Source of the DNA: Ichthyophis bannanicus
Lineage: Eukaryota; Chordata; Amphibia; Gymnophiona; Ichthyophiidae
DNA length: 64,000 nucleotides
Reading direction: 5' to 3'
Assembly (NCBI GenBank): GCA_033557465.1
Contig: CM066035.1
Coordinates: 922,646,522 to 922,710,521 of the forward strand
The notes under the pieces are model-generated. The model was not told where the DNA came from. It worked only from the letters and a program-made list of their open reading frames with translations, and searched no databases. Positions 32,400 to 43,930 of the stretch are shown here, piece after piece; position 1 is the first letter of the stretch, and every line of letters begins with the position of its first letter. A program made the position numbers and the translations under genes.

Positions 32400-32920
32400 C
32401 TCCTGTGGTTTGGGTCCTTAGGACTAATCCACACTTTATGCCTAAGGTGGTCTCGCCTTTTCACCTCAACCAAGAGGTCTACCTACCTGTCCTTTTTCCA
32501 GGACCTCATGCATCAAGTGCAGAGAGGAATCTTCATACCCTGGACTGTAAAAGAGTTTTAGCTTTTTACTTACAGAGGACACAGCAACATAGAAAGTCCT
32601 CTCAACTCTTTGTTGCTTTTGATCCTTCTCATTTGGGACTACCAGTCTCCAAGAGAACACTATCTAACTGGATTGCCCAGTGTATTTCTTTCGCCTATCA
32701 GAGCAAGAACCTTTCTCTGCAGGGCCATGTCACAGCTCACAATGTGAGAGCCATGGCAGCCTCAATGGCTCATCTCAACTCTGTGTCTATTGACGACATC
32801 TGTCGAGCAGCCACTTGGGCCTCGGTTCATACCTTCACAGCCCATTACTGCTTGGACAAGAACTCCCGCCGGGATGCCTTGTTTGTTCAGGCTGTTCTTA
32901 AACACCTGTTCCATACTTAA
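32400..32920 (+). pseudogene. DIRS tyrosine recombinase, C-terminal half (A2)
   Basis: Catalytic C-terminus of a DIRS tyrosine recombinase, which would join the circular element to the genome. Visible: PHFMPKVVSPFHLNQEV, LHTLDCKRVLAFYLQRTQ, LGLPVSKRTLSNWI, the box HNVRAMAASMA (His and second Arg), DICRAATWASVHTF and the nucleophile AHYCLD. The first catalytic Arg box (ARRVSEL in DIRS-C) is missing because the PLE replaces the N-terminal half. This is the best preserved recombinase C-terminus in the window. Confidence 0.85.
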
Positions 32921-33036
32921 TCAACTCCTACCCACCATCCCTCATGGGATGCCAGAGATTCATGTGGGGAAGTGCAGCCCTGTCCCAGGGACATACAACT
33001 TCTGGAATCTCTCCCTGGCATCTAAAGCTAGGGAGT

Positions 33037-33135
33037 CCCCATATGTGAAGACTCATTCCTGCTTGTTCCTGGAGATAGCACAGTTACTTACCTGTAACAG
33101 GTGATCTCTGGGAACAGCAGGAATAAGTCTTCACA
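33037..33135 (+). repeat. DIRS-A2 internal complementary region
   Basis: Same layout as 7946-8040: reversed left end (to ggagat) joined to reversed right end (agcacagttacttac). Confidence 0.85.
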
Positions 33136-33212
33136 ACCCACCCACCTCCCCTAGGAGTTGTATCTCTCTATCTTTCCTTTCCCTCTCTCTCTCTTTGTCT
33201 CAGCTTTAAAAC

Positions 33213-33405
33213 TCAACTGAGGAGAGACAGTTTGAAAAAGGTGGGAAGGCAGCACACAGGCGCTGTGGGATGCTCCCAAAGGCTTTCTGATTGGACGCTG
33301 GGGAGGGTTCCCATGCAGGCTCCATCGGTACCGACGAAGCCCATATGTGAAGACTTATTCCTGCTGTTCCCAGAGATCACCTGTTACAGGTAAGTAACTG
33401 TGCTT
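33213..33405 (-). repeat. DIRS-A2 right inverted terminal repeat
   Basis: Reverse complement of 28477-28645, plus the right-end tail ggtaagtaactgtgctt. Its palindrome has one mismatch (catcggtaccgacg, 33323-33336). Seven bases separate it from the left end of DIRS-B2. Confidence 0.88.
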
Positions 33406-33411
33406 TCTGTA

Positions 33412-33577
33412 ATCTCCGGGAACAAGCAGCAAGTCAGCTCTCATATATGGGTGACGTGTATGTTGACTGAGCCTCCATGGTAACCACTCCCCAGCTTTCA
33501 AAGAAAGCCTTTGGGAGATGTACCACACATATGTGGTCTCCTTGCCACCTAAGGCTGCCATCTTGCCTCAGTCTCAT
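33412..33577 (+). repeat. DIRS-B2 left inverted terminal repeat
   Basis: Inverted counterpart of 50382-50573 (gctttcaaagaaagcc, gggagatgta and tgccatcttgcc have reversed matches there). Lacks the 14-bp GGTACC palindrome of the A family. Confidence 0.8.
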
Positions 33578-33939
33578 TTTTTCCACGGAGCCCATCTGAT
33601 GTGTATCCGTCCTCCCCAGAAAAGTTGTTTGTTTTCTCTCTCTCTTTTTTTATCTTCTTCTCTGGTTGTGTACCGGTTCCCTTCCGCCTCCCAATTCCGC
33701 TTGCCTCTGGCATCGTGTTTTTCAGATTCGTTTTTTCTTCCTTTGTGTGGATGCTTTTCTTAAGTGTGCAGTTTTTTGCGTCCTCTCTGGCCAGGCCAAG
33801 GGAGTTTGACCTTGCTGGGACTGTCTTCCCTGCCATAGCCTCAGTCAGTGACTTCAAGTCTTGAGACCGTTGTGCTCACAATATGTTGCACACAAATGCA
33901 TATGACTGTTGACTTCAGTGCCTCGGGGTGGATCATGAT

Positions 33940-36222
33940 ACCTTGTTGTGTGTTCTCTGCCAGCAGATGACCCCCAAGGCCCTCAGAGACCGCAAAAGGC
34001 AGCACGAGTCTATTTTTCCGTAAGACCGACTCAGCCCCAGATTCGTCTGCAAGGTCAGCACCCTTCGAGAGCCGCTGCTGCAGAAGCCGTTGCCTCGCGT
34101 GGCGACCATTCCACTTCAGAGCCTCGAGGACATAGTGTATTGAGCTGGGGCTCCCTTAAGGAGGGTACCCATTGAAGAGTCTTTCAGCTTCAGTGGCTGC
34201 CTCGGGTGACGTCTGGGACCATGGGGAAGTCCCACACCACCCAGCCTTGGAACCCTCGACATGAGGCAGAGGGTAATGGCCGGGAGTGGCTCTTGAAGCT
34301 GCCCCGGTGGGAGAGAATGCCATGGGTATCCGGGGATTTGTTTCTGTTCTCGGAGGCCATCCTTGTCTAGGACACCCCCTTGATGGTGCCAGCATAAGGA
34401 CCGAAGTCCTTGACACCCATGCTGGTGGCTGCAGACCATCGAGCATCGAGGCCTGGATGGCAGCCTTAGAACGCCGTCTGTCTGCCTTCATGGCCCAGCT
34501 GTGGGCTCTGATGCCTGGTTCCTACAGATTATCCATTCCAACCTCCGGCTCCTCCACAGCGAGGGCTTCCCTGGAGGTGGAGCCTGTTCTGGAGTGCAAC
34601 AGGCCTAGAGATGCTCCTTGGGCATGGGCCCAGTCCCTGTCCCTGTTGGGGCCAAGGACTACCCTACTCAGGGTGGCGGGGCATCGGGACCCCTGGACAA
34701 ATGGGACTGGGGCTTCAGCCTTAGAGTTTTTCTCGGACTCAAGTTCAGACTGGGAGACTGAGGATGATGAATTCCCCCAGATACTTGGCTCCACAGGGAG
34801 GTGCCCTCGGACCCTATCCCTCCGCAGACCCATCCCGGTCTGCACCCGAGGACAGGGCCTTCCTGGACTTTGTGAGGGATATGGTGAAGCCCATCTCCTT
34901 CATCACTGAGTCCAAGGAAGAGCCTTGGGCCGAAGACTTTGAGATCCTCCAGCATGAGGCTCCACCCAAAGAGGCCTTCATGGTGCTGGTTCCCCCAATC
35001 CTGGAGCAGCTGCTCTTTTCGTATGTGGGAGACCCCTGCCTTGGTTCCCATTGTGAGCAGGTGGTTGGACTGGATGTACCAGATCTACCGGAACCCTGGC
35101 TTCCAGAAAGCTCAATTGCCCCACAACTCCATGGTGACGAAGTCAGCTATGCAGATGCTCAAGAGCCAGAAAAAGCACTTTGGTTCCCTCAGGTAGGGAG
35201 GCCCACACCATGAATGCTCTGGGCAGGAAGTGCTTCCAGGGTTTGCTCGTCAACCGGATCAAAGCACATCTGCTGCACATGGGCATGTAGCCGCGGGACA
35301 CAATGAAGGAACTCATCTGGTTCGCAGCTGGTTTTTCTGTGGAGTCTCTGCAGCGGTACCAGACCCTTTATCTTTTATCTTTATTCACATTTGATAAATC
35401 GCTATTTGTAAAACAATTAAGCGGTGTACAATAAAGTATGGATTTAACACTGCAATTCAGGAAAAGGAACGCCAATAATAGATAGGAAAGAAGGAAGCAG
35501 GACAGAGTAGTAACAACACATTATTTCCAAAATATAAGACAGACATAGCCTGGCTGGGCTACACAGATAGACTAACTGGGGCAGACAGGTGACAGACTAT
35601 AACGGAACAAAGACAAAGACAGGCTAGTCAGGGGGGGGCTTCGGAGGGAAGGTCGTATGCTTTCTGAAATAGATGAGTTTTAAGTAATGACTTAAATTGA
35701 GGATAGGATGGTTCTAACCGAAGAGGAGTAGGTAACATGTTCCACAGGAGAGGTCCGAAGAAGAAAAAAGCAGAATGGCGAGTTTGCTCTAGGTGGGCCT
35801 GGGATGGTGAGGGAAGAGATAGGCGGTTGGCATGAATTGAACGGAGTTGACGGTGAGGAAAGTGTAAGGAAATGCAGTCTGCTAAGTAGAGAGGATTTAC
35901 CAGTATGAATGGCACGATGGATCAAGATCAGAAATTTGTAATGGAAACGAAAGCGAAGGGGCAGCCAATGTAGGCGAATAAGGATGGGAGTGATATGGTC
36001 AAACCAGCTAGAGAATGTGACTAGGCGTGCTGCTGCATCAGGGAGTGGTCCAGATTTATGACTTGGGCAGCCTATAACTGCTTCAAGTCGGTGGCTAGAG
36101 TAACAGCAGTTGATATTAGTACCCATTGCCATGATTGACTGTAGTCTTCTGACCTAGAGCAATGGGTATAGGACAAGTTGATATCTCTTTCTGGGGAGAG
36201 AATCTCTTCGGTAAACCCTATT
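33940..36222 (+). pseudogene. DIRS gag, DIRS-B2 (broken, interrupted)
   Basis: Frames from about 33940 to 35360 carry IEAWMAALERRLSAFMAQ, AFLDFVRDMVKPISF, EILQHEAPPKEAFM, PPILEQLLFSYVGDP and NPGFQKAQLPHNSM, aligned in order with DIRS-B1 and B3 gag. After the L2 insertion (35365 to about 36045) gag resumes with a segment matching SLQSSDLEQWVQDKL and stops at the next insertion at 36222. Many stops. Confidence 0.7.
35365..36045 (-). mobile_element. L2-like LINE 3' fragment in DIRS-B2 gag
   Basis: Minus-strand RT C-terminus: HITPILIRLHWLPLRFRFHYK, then FGPLLWNMLPTPLR and FKSLLKTHLFQKAY, the characteristic end of L2-group ORF2. The 3' tail on the plus strand begins tttatcttttatctttattc. Confidence 0.75.
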
Positions 36223-39200
36223 ACTGCTATTAAACTACCATTAAACATTTATAAAGTGCTAGAAGGCATGTGCAGCACTGTACTAACACAGATAGTCTAC
36301 TAGTGCTACTACTACTACTGAACATTTGTATAGCACTACAAGGCGTATGGAGCGCTGCACAGACACATGTAAAAAATGGTCCCTGCAGCTTACAATCTAG
36401 TCAAGACAGACAACACAGTAGCTAAGACATAGGATATATCTAAGGGGAATGGTAAGGAAACAGGAGGGAGATCAGGTGAGTTAAGATCAGAAAGAGGCAG
36501 TGAAGAGGTGTGTTTTTAGCCTGGATTTGAAAGGGTCAGAGAAGGTGCCTGACTTAGAGACTCCGGTAGTTTGCTCCAGGCATAAGGAGCAGCAAGGTAA
36601 AAGGAGCGAAGTCTAGAGTTAGCAATAGAAGAGAAGGGCACGGATAGAAGCGAATTGCCAGAAGAACGAAGTTCTTGCGGAGGGGTGTAGGGAGAGATAA
36701 GAGAGGAAAGAAGAGGAGCTGCAGTGAATGCTCTTATAGGTCAGCAGGAGAAGTTTGAACTGGATACGGAAATGGATAGGGAGCCAATGAAGTGACTTGA
36801 GGAGAAGGGTAATACGAGCATGGTGAGGCTGGCAGAAGATTAGCCGCACAGCAGAGTGTTGAACAGATTGAAGGGGAGAGAGATTATTCAGAGGGAGACC
36901 AGCAAGAAATAGGTTACAGTAGTTTAGACGAGAGATGACTAAGGAGTGGATAAGTGTCTTAGCAGTGTGTTCAGAAAGGAATGGGCGAATTTTGTTGATG
37001 TTGTAGAGAAAGAAATGGCAGTTTTTAGCTATCAGTTGGATGTGGGTGGAGGAGGTAGATGAGTCAAAGACAACCCCAAGATTGCGAGCTGAGTAGTAGA
37101 GAGTTATCCACAGAGACTGAGAAAGGAGGAAGGGAAGAGGAGGGTTTAGGGAAAAAAATAAGCTCATCAGTTTTGGCCATGTTCAGTTTCAAGCGGCATT
37201 GAGACATCCAAGCAGCAATGTCAGGCAGGCAGCCTGGCCTGGACTGCCAGAGAGATTTCAGGTGTAGAGAGGTAGATCTGGAAGTAAAGATGGTATTGAA
37301 AACCATGGGAAGAGATGAGTGCACCAATGGATTGGGTATAGAGAGAAAAGGAGTGGACCCAAACAGATCCTTGCGGTATACCAACTGAGAGCAGGATAGC
37401 AGTAGAGGAGGATCCACTAGAACAAACATTGAAAGAGCAATGGGAGAGAGAAGAGGAGAACCAGGATAGCACAGAGCCCTTAAAACCAAGCGAGGACAAG
37501 GTATCATGGAGAAGGTTGTGGTTAGCAGTATCAAAGGCAGCAGAAAGGTCAAGAAAGATGAGGATTGAGTAAAGGTCCTTGGATTTTGCCAGGATCAAGT
37601 CATTGTAGACTTTGACATTGGCCATTTCAGTAGAATGTAAAGGACGAAATCTGGATTGTAGAGGATCCAGAAGGGGTTAGAGAGGAGAGAAAGTCGAGAC
37701 AGTGGCGGTGAACCACACATTCAAGTAGTTTAGAAACGAAGGGGAGGAGGGAGATGGGTCGATAGGAGGACAGGTACGGTCTAGTGAGTGTTTCTTGAGG
37801 AGAGAAGTGACCACAGCATGCTTGAAGGCTGCGGGGAAAGTTGCAGTGGAGAGCGATAGGTTGAGAATATATGAGAGAGAGAGGCCTACAGTGGCGAAGA
37901 TGGTGCTAAGAAGACTGGTGGGAATAGGATATTAAAGGAACAGGTAGTGAGTTTGGATGAGGAAAGAAGGTGAGTGGTTTCCTCCTCAGAGATCATAGAA
38001 AAGGAAGAAAGGGTAGTAGAGGTAGGGGGGAAGGGTGGGACATGAGGAGGGGAAGTAGCTGACCTTGTGGGGAATTGGAGGATGATCTTGTGGATTTTGT
38101 TATGGAAGTAGTTAGCCAGGGTCTGGGCAGAAAGGGGGGGGGGGGGGGTTGGAGGCGGAGGTACCTTGAGTTGAGAGTTGTAAAGAGACAGCGAGAGAGT
38201 TAGATGGACATAAGTCTTTTTTGGCAAGTACTATGATTGACTGGAAAAGAGAGAAGCATGAATTTGAAGTGTAGAAAGTCCAAGTGTTTAGGATTTGAGC
38301 CAAGCATGCTCATCTAAGCGGGCGCAGGAACGAAGATAGCAGGTAATAGAAGATAGCCAGGGTTGAGGTACAGTGCGCATCACAGGATGTTGCATGGGCG
38401 GAGCAAGAACATCCAAAGCAGAGGAGAGTGCAGTGTTATAGGAAGCTACTGCCTCATCAACAGACTCAGAGGGCATAGTGGAAGAAAGAGACAGCCAATG
38501 GGTCAATAGCAAGAAGATTCTTAAAGAGGTTGGAGGAGACAGAGCGAGGTTGAGGCGGTGAGTGATGAAAAGTGAAGCTTAGCAGATGATGGTCTGATAA
38601 GGGATGAAGTGAGGTACAGAAGTTTGAGGGTAAGCAATTAGAGAAGAATACAAGATCAAGGCAGTGGCCTTTCTGGCGAGTAGGGGCAATAGAGCAAAGC
38701 TGGAGGTTGAATGATGAGGTAAGGGAGAGGAGCTTTAAAGCATAAGGGTCAGAGGGGTTATTAGCATGAATGTTAAAATCCCTGAGATTAAGGAAGGGGG
38801 AAGATGAATCCAGAAAGAAGGAAAGCTAAGAGTCAAAGTCAGAGAGAAAGGTAGAGGTGGACTTATCAGGGGGTTGATAAATAACAGCTAATTGGAGAGG
38901 TAGTGGAGTAAAAAGGCAGAAGGAGTGGACCTCAGAGAAGGGAAAGGAGGGGTTAAATTGATAGGAAGGAGAGAATACAAGCCCAACACCACCACCACGT
39001 CCAGTGGGACAAGGCTTGTGGGATAATTGATAGTCGCCTTGACAGAAAGCAGCGACTGAAGCAAAGTCTTCATCGAGGAGCCAGGTCTCAGTTGCAGCAA
39101 GGAGATGGAGAGCATTAGAGATAGAGATGAGTAAAGGCAAGTTTATTTGAGATGGAGTTGTGCGTTCCACAAGGCACACAAGAATGGACGAGGAGGAGGA

Positions 39201-39430
39201 AAGGAGAGGGATATGAATAAGATTTGAGCTGTTGTGTGAGTGTCTGTTCTGGAAGTGTGACAAAAATCTAGGGGGGGGGCAGGGTTGGTGGTGTTATCTC
39301 CGGATGAGAGGAGGAGGAGGAGTTAAAGAGGAGACAGCACCGCAGTAACGAGGATGAAGTTGTTTCAGAGATGGCAAATGAGAGGGAGAAAGGGGTGAAG
39401 CTCAAGAGCTGATGGCAGGATGGTGGGGGA
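36223..39430 (-). mobile_element. L2 LINE, near full-length, decayed
   Basis: Minus strand. Endonuclease at 38826-39263 (AATETWLLDEDFAS, GRGGGVGLVF, VIYQPPDKS). Central region 37886-38512. RT at 37064-37625 ([24 protein letters not shown] and, in another frame, CRLKLNMAKTDELIF) and 36619-37167 (LGVVFDSSTSSTHIQ, LVISRLNYCNLFLAGLP, LLLKSLHWLPIHFRIQFK). The 3' UTR near 36223-36400 has actactactactgaacattt and gcgctgcacag. The catalytic RT motif is damaged and all frames carry stops. It sits inside DIRS-B2 gag. Confidence 0.85.
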
Positions 39431-40390
39431 AGTGAGTATTTATTTATTTTAAAGTTTTTATATGCTGTCTTTCTACAATTCAAGACGGATTACATGGACC
39501 CAACAGTAAGAGTGTAGTACAGCTGTTTTACATAGAACAATAAATTAGAAAGGACTTATCTAAGGTCAGCTAATAAAGTTAGCAGTCAAGTTATAACGCC
39601 AGATGAGCCAATTATGTACATTGAATGGGAGTGAGGGGGGAAGAGGGAAGATGGGGGGGTTGCTGGGGGGCAAGGATGCATGGGGGAATGGGGTATAATG
39701 ATTGTAGAGTAAGAGGTTAGATTAGTCTAGGAGGCACTGGATCGGATAGTGCTTTAGGGGGTGGAGCTAAAGTATTCTTGGAAAAGAAATGTTTTAAGCT
39801 TTTTACGGAACTCTACATTATCAGGGCAACTTCGAAGGTCTGGTGGGAGAGCGTTCCATTCTGTAGGGGCGTAAAGAGAGAAAACATGATTACAGATAGC
39901 TTGTTTGCTTTTTAGTTTTTGTGCTAGGATGTGTAGCAGGTTTGCGGAGTTAGTCCTGCAGTATCTAGAGCTAGTGGGCTTGGAGATGAGGATGATAAAG
40001 TGGGGGGTGTGAAGGTGTTGGTTGGAGGGGAGACAATTAGGAAGTATGAGGAATAGGAAGAGAAAGCGATGAAGAACCATAGAAGAGAAATGGAGAGAAC
40101 AGATGTCACAAGAAATAAGGATAGGTGGGAGAGAGATCACAAAGGACTAGTTGCACCTATGAATAAGCGTGGTAGTGAGCAGAGGATGGCTATAAGAGCC
40201 TGAATGCGTTGGGGTGGGTGGGTAGAGGAGAGAGAGGGAGGGATAAAAGTTATGAGGATAAGTAGGAGACAGGAATGGAGAAAGCTGGACAAGCTTACAG
40301 CACAATCACAATGGTACAGATAGATAAACAGCACACTAACAGCGATAGAATAAATATATCAGTGGACACACAGAACTCACAAGCTGGCAG
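39431..40390 (-). mobile_element. Second L2-like LINE 3' fragment
   Basis: Minus-strand open frame 39754-40140 ends with YAPTEWNALPPDLRSC and FRKKLKTFLFQEYF, an L2-group ORF2 terminus. The 3' tail on the plus strand begins tatttatttattttaaag. Upstream parts are decayed. Confidence 0.65.
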
Positions 40391-40407
40391 GTAAATCTGC
40401 CCAAACG

Positions 40408-40477
40408 TCACCCATATGTGAGGGCTGATTCCTGCTGTCCTCAGAGAACACCTGTTACAGGTGAGTAACTACGCTTT
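40408..40477 (+). repeat. Orphan DIRS-B right terminus
   Basis: Matches the last 70 bases of DIRS-B right ends (cacccatatgtgagg, ctgattcctgctgtc, aacacctgttacaggtgagt, acgcttt). No B-family body lies upstream; the neighbour is an L2 fragment. It is followed directly by DIRS-B2 RT. Confidence 0.8.
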
Positions 40478-40479
40478 CT

Positions 40480-40766
40480 TTGCCCACCAATAGCCCGCCA
40501 TCACCACCGACGTGTGGGCCTTCCAGGTGGTGAAGGAGAGATACTTCCTCCACTTCGAAGAGATGCCACCGCCATTCTTTCCAGGAGAGCTCCCAATGCA
40601 TCCCCTTCACCAGAACATGCTTCAACAGGAACTCGCAAATTTCATTGCAGACAGGGCGGTGGAACCCATACCCTTCAAGCTCTGAGGCAAGGGGTTCTAC
40701 TCACGCTACTTTCTGCTGTCCAAAAGAACCCCGGAGGGTTGCGGCCTATCCTAGACCTGCGAGACC
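40480..40766 (+). pseudogene. DIRS RT N-terminal part, DIRS-B2
   Basis: Frames read FQVVKERYFLHFEE-like start, QQELANFIADRAVEPIP, GKGFYSRYF and LRPILDLRDL, where the Gypsy LTR interrupts. The same conserved stretch is at 57.29 kb in DIRS-B3. RT continues at 47676. Confidence 0.75.
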
Positions 40767-42366
40767 TGTAAACGGGGGTGCTGGTCGTGAATGTCCACAG
40801 TCTTGGCAAAGGCAAAATATTATTATGACTTGCAAAGGAGTGAGGGGGTTGTAGTTCATTCATACCAGAATCAGCCGTTCACAAAATAATGAGTTGTGAT
40901 GCTCGAGTGTAAGCAAAGAAAAACAGATTTTATTCATGGGGTTAATTCTCACACACAGATTTACTTGGTAACACAAAAGGACACTTGCTTCAAGTATTGT
41001 ACTCAGGAAAAACAAAACATGTTATAAGGTAACTGAACTTCTTAAGCAATAAATCAATAAAGACCTTGACGGGAAACAGAAAAGGTCTTTTTTTGATGGC
41101 TCCTGCTAATGACCTTCTTAGCAGTGGTCCAAAAGGCAAAAACAAACCCCAAAAGTAACAAAAAAAACCTGTTCTTTATCAAGGATAACTTTCTTCTATT
41201 CACACACACAAGGAAGAAGTTTCCTTCTAGAGCTCACGTGCACTTGTGCCTGGCTCAATTACAAATCATTAGCCAGCTGCAAACCCCTTTGCTGGTTTAC
41301 TCTCTCTACGTGGCTCAATCCTACCCTAAAGCTTTCTTGCAGAGACTTTTCTGGGTAGATAAAAGAACAAGTTACAGTTCCTTTTGGTGGTTGTGGTATT
41401 AGTGAGAAACTACTTTAAAACAGCAGCCTAGACAGGGAGCAATCCATAAATTCCAATTGGTCATTTGCTATATCTCCTTCTTCCTCAAATATCATGGAAT
41501 CAATATCATGGTCTGGCTCAGAGGAATTCCTTAATTGATCACTCTCAGGATAATATTTGTTTCCCTGCTGTCTTCCTGATGAAGAGCTAGGGCATAGATC
41601 AAAGTTCATACCTGAGCTTCCCTTGCTGTTAGGTTTCCTCTCCTGGTATCCTGGCCAGTAAGTAGTCCAGCTTTTATGTCCAGCCTTCCAATCAAGATCC
41701 CTGGACACTGGGTCTCTCTTCACATACCTTCTTGCACCGGTCTTAGGGCCCCTTCCAAATGCAGCCGTCTCCCTCAAAGGTGCCGTTTGGGAATTCCTGG
41801 CTCTATAACCCCAATCCTCTGGCTTCCTCCAGTCCAATGGAGTATGCTTGCCTCTGGAATCACTCCTAACACACGTACTGCTGTGGGCTCCTTCTTTAGA
41901 CCTCCAAGAAGTCTTTCTGTTCTTCCTTCCACGTTGCTTCGGCTGTTGTAGCTCTCTCTTCTTTCTCCAATGGCTTCTGTTTCTGGATCTACAGCTTCTG
42001 CTTCTCCCTGTGCTCACCGTTCTCCCTGTTCTGTTCCTCCCTGTTCTGTCTCTGTGTAGAATATCTTTTACTTTTAAAGTGCTTAGAGGGACACTCCACC
42101 CTAGCACAGCCCAGGTGTGCTGAATCAAGCCCTGCCCTTGGAGATGAGTGATTGGGGATTACCTCATAGCTCTCCTGATTGAACACATGTTTCCCCACTT
42201 CAGCCCTTCTAGAGGCTGTTTGAAACCTGGTGCATTCTGGGACTGGTAGTCTTTTATGAAAACATTCTGTTTTAGTATTTCTACCAGCAAAGACAGGTTG
42301 CTTGTTCAAAGCCAATTCACCTCTTTTATAGCTCCCTCCTGAACTATGATAAGCTTCCTTATCACA
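40767..42366 (-). repeat. 3' LTR of the Gypsy element
   Basis: 1600 bases, near-identical to 46071-47675. On the minus strand it starts tgtgataaggaagc and ends cgtttaca. Unlike the 5' LTR it has 5 rather than 14 G in the run near 40774, and a 2-base indel in its internal open frame. Confidence 0.95.
41415..42366 (-). pseudogene. LTR-encoded open frame, 3' LTR copy (frameshifted)
   Basis: Second copy of the LTR frame. The pol frame enters it without a stop from RNase H (42711 down to 41989). A 2-base difference near 41955 then shifts the rest into another frame (41415-42128). Content is as in the 5' LTR copy. Confidence 0.7.
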
Positions 42367-42382
42367 TACCCCCCTGCTTAAG
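42367..42382 (-). promoter_or_regulatory. Polypurine tract
   Basis: On the minus strand agcaggggggta lies directly before the 3' LTR start tgtgat. Such a purine run primes plus-strand DNA synthesis in LTR elements. Confidence 0.8.
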
Positions 42383-42740
42383 TTATTATGGACTGGTGCA
42401 ACTGGTGAAACTTCTTCCTTATAGTCCGTAATACGGGAAAGGGCATCTGCATTTTTGTGTAACTTCCCAGCACGATGTTCCACTTGAAAATCAAATGCCT
42501 GTAAGGCCATGTACCAGCGTGTCAACCTGGCATTGTGGTTCTTCATTTGTTGCAACCACTTAAGTGGGGCATGGTCTGTAACCAGTTGGAACTTCCTCCC
42601 TGTAAGGTAAAACCTTAATGCCTCCACTGACCACTTTATAGCTAAACATTCCTTTTCTATTGTGGAATACTTCTGTTCAGCCGGTGACAATTTCCTGCTC
42701 AGGTACATCACAGGATGCTCCTCCCCTTCATGACATTGGG
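42367..42740 (-). pseudogene. Gypsy RNase H domain
   Basis: [12 protein letters not shown] at the end of the RT frame (near 42740) begins RNase H. After a small frameshift it continues with YLSRKLSPAEQKYSTIEKE, LAIKWSVEALRFYL and VTDHAPLKWLQQ, ending HRAGKLHKNADALSR near 42430. RNase H degrades the RNA template. Only about 20 residues separate it from the LTR boundary, and no integrase zinc finger or DDE core follows. The frame simply runs on into the LTR. Confidence 0.88.
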
Positions 42741-43930
42741 ATAAAACCAGCTCCTAGCCCTACATCCGAGGCATCTGTTTGAACCAAGAAGGGTTTCCTG
42801 AAATCCACCCCTTTCAGTACTGGTCCTGTACACAACTTCCCTTTTAGGACTGAAAATGCTTTTTCAGCTTCAGGAGTCCATTTCAGCTGGTTTGTGCAAT
42901 TCTTCCGCAGCATATCAGTAAAAATTGCACTTTTCTCTGCAAACTGTGGTATAAATCTGCGGTAGTATCCAATAAGTCCCAAGAAACTCCTCAGCTGTTT
43001 CTTTGTTGTTGGAGGAGGAAAATTCCTGATACTATCCACCTTGCTCATTAGAGGTTTAATTTTCCCTCTTCCCACCAGGTGGCCTAGGTATTTTACCTCT
43101 CTATTAGCAAAGGCACACTTCTTTGGGTTCAAAGTGATTCCCGCTTGCTTCATGGAGCATAAGACTGCCCTGATTCTCTTTAGATGTTCCGCCCAAGTGT
43201 TACTATGGATTATGACATCATCCATATAGGCAAAGGCATAATTTTGATGGGGTCGAAGTACCTGGTCCACTAACCTTTGGCAGGTAGCTGCCGCTCCATG
43301 CAGTCCGAAAGGCATCCTTTTGAACTGGAAAAGGCCAACGGGGGTGCTAAACGCAGTCTTCGGCTTCGACTCCCTGGTTAGAGGGATTTGCCAATAGCCT
43401 TTTGTCATATCAAGGGTGGTTAAATATTGAGCTTGTCCAAGCTGGTCCAACAGCTCTTCAATTCTTGGCATTGGATATGCATCAAAAACTGATATTGCGT
43501 TTACCTGCCGGAAGTCAATACAGAATCTTAAAGAGCCATCAGGCTTTGGCACCAAGACTATGGGGCTATTCCAGGGACTCTTCAACTCCTCTATTACTCC
43601 CATGTCTAACATTTCCTGAACTTGTGCCTCTACTTCCTGTCTCTTTGCTTCAGGCAAGCAGTATGGCCTTTGACGAATTAATTTCCCAGATGGAGTTATT
43701 ATCTCATGGGCAACCAAATGTGTCTCCCCAGGTATGGGAGTCAAAACATCTGGGAATTCTTTAAGCAATTTCCTTATTTCTTCCTGCTGTACCACTGTCA
43801 GGTCCTCACCTATTTGGGGTTCTGAACTTTCTTTATAGTCAGATACTTGGGGTCCCAAATCCTCCTCTTCATGCACCTCCCTTTCACGGGCACAGGTGAC
43901 AGCTAGGCTCTTCCCTGTGTCTTCAGTAGA
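42728..43930 (-). CDS. Gypsy reverse transcriptase
   Basis: Part of a 458-codon open frame (42728-44104) that begins in dUTPase. RT motifs: [74 protein letters not shown], the catalytic [20 protein letters not shown] and YLGHLVG, followed by the thumb and connection region ([16 protein letters not shown]). These are standard Ty3/Gypsy signatures. RT copies the element RNA inside its particle. The frame is intact over RT, which fits a young copy. Confidence 0.92.
   Translation of the reverse strand, partial: STEDTGKSLAVTCAREREVHEEEDLGPQVSDYKESSEPQIGEDLTVVQQEEIRKLLKEFPDVLTPIPGETHLVAHEIITPSGKLIRQRPYCLPEAKRQEVEAQVQEMLDMGVIEELKSPWNSPIVLVPKPDGSLRFCIDFRQVNAISVFDAYPMPRIEELLDQLGQAQYLTTLDMTKGYWQIPLTRESKPKTAFSTPVGLFQFKRMPFGLHGAAATCQRLVDQVLRPHQNYAFAYMDDVIIHSNTWAEHLKRIRAVLCSMKQAGITLNPKKCAFANREVKYLGHLVGRGKIKPLMSKVDSIRNFPPPTTKKQLRSFLGLIGYYRRFIPQFAEKSAIFTDMLRKNCTNQLKWTPEAEKAFSVLKGKLCTGPVLKGVDFRKPFLVQTDASDVGLGAGFIPMS

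Larger units (their letters stand above)
28477..33405 (+). mobile_element. DIRS-A2, DIRS shell with a Penelope-like core
   Basis: Left end atctccaggaacaagcagg at 28477, gag to about 29480, then a Penelope-like element (29481 to about 32390), then the recombinase C-terminal half (32400-32920), an internal complementary region (33037-33135) and the right inverted repeat (33213-33405). DIRS RT and RNase H are absent. So the PLE either inserted into an already deleted DIRS or arrived with loss of the middle. Confidence 0.85.

Noticed and set aside
35692..36132. Single minus-strand protein including residues RLEAVIGCPSHKSG
   Set aside because: Its first 40 codons overlap DIRS-B2 gag on the plus strand; only the remainder is L2.
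41415..42128. Envelope or integrase gene after RNase H
   Set aside because: No signal peptide, membrane segment, HHCC finger or DDE pattern; the sequence is LTR repeated at 46722-47624.
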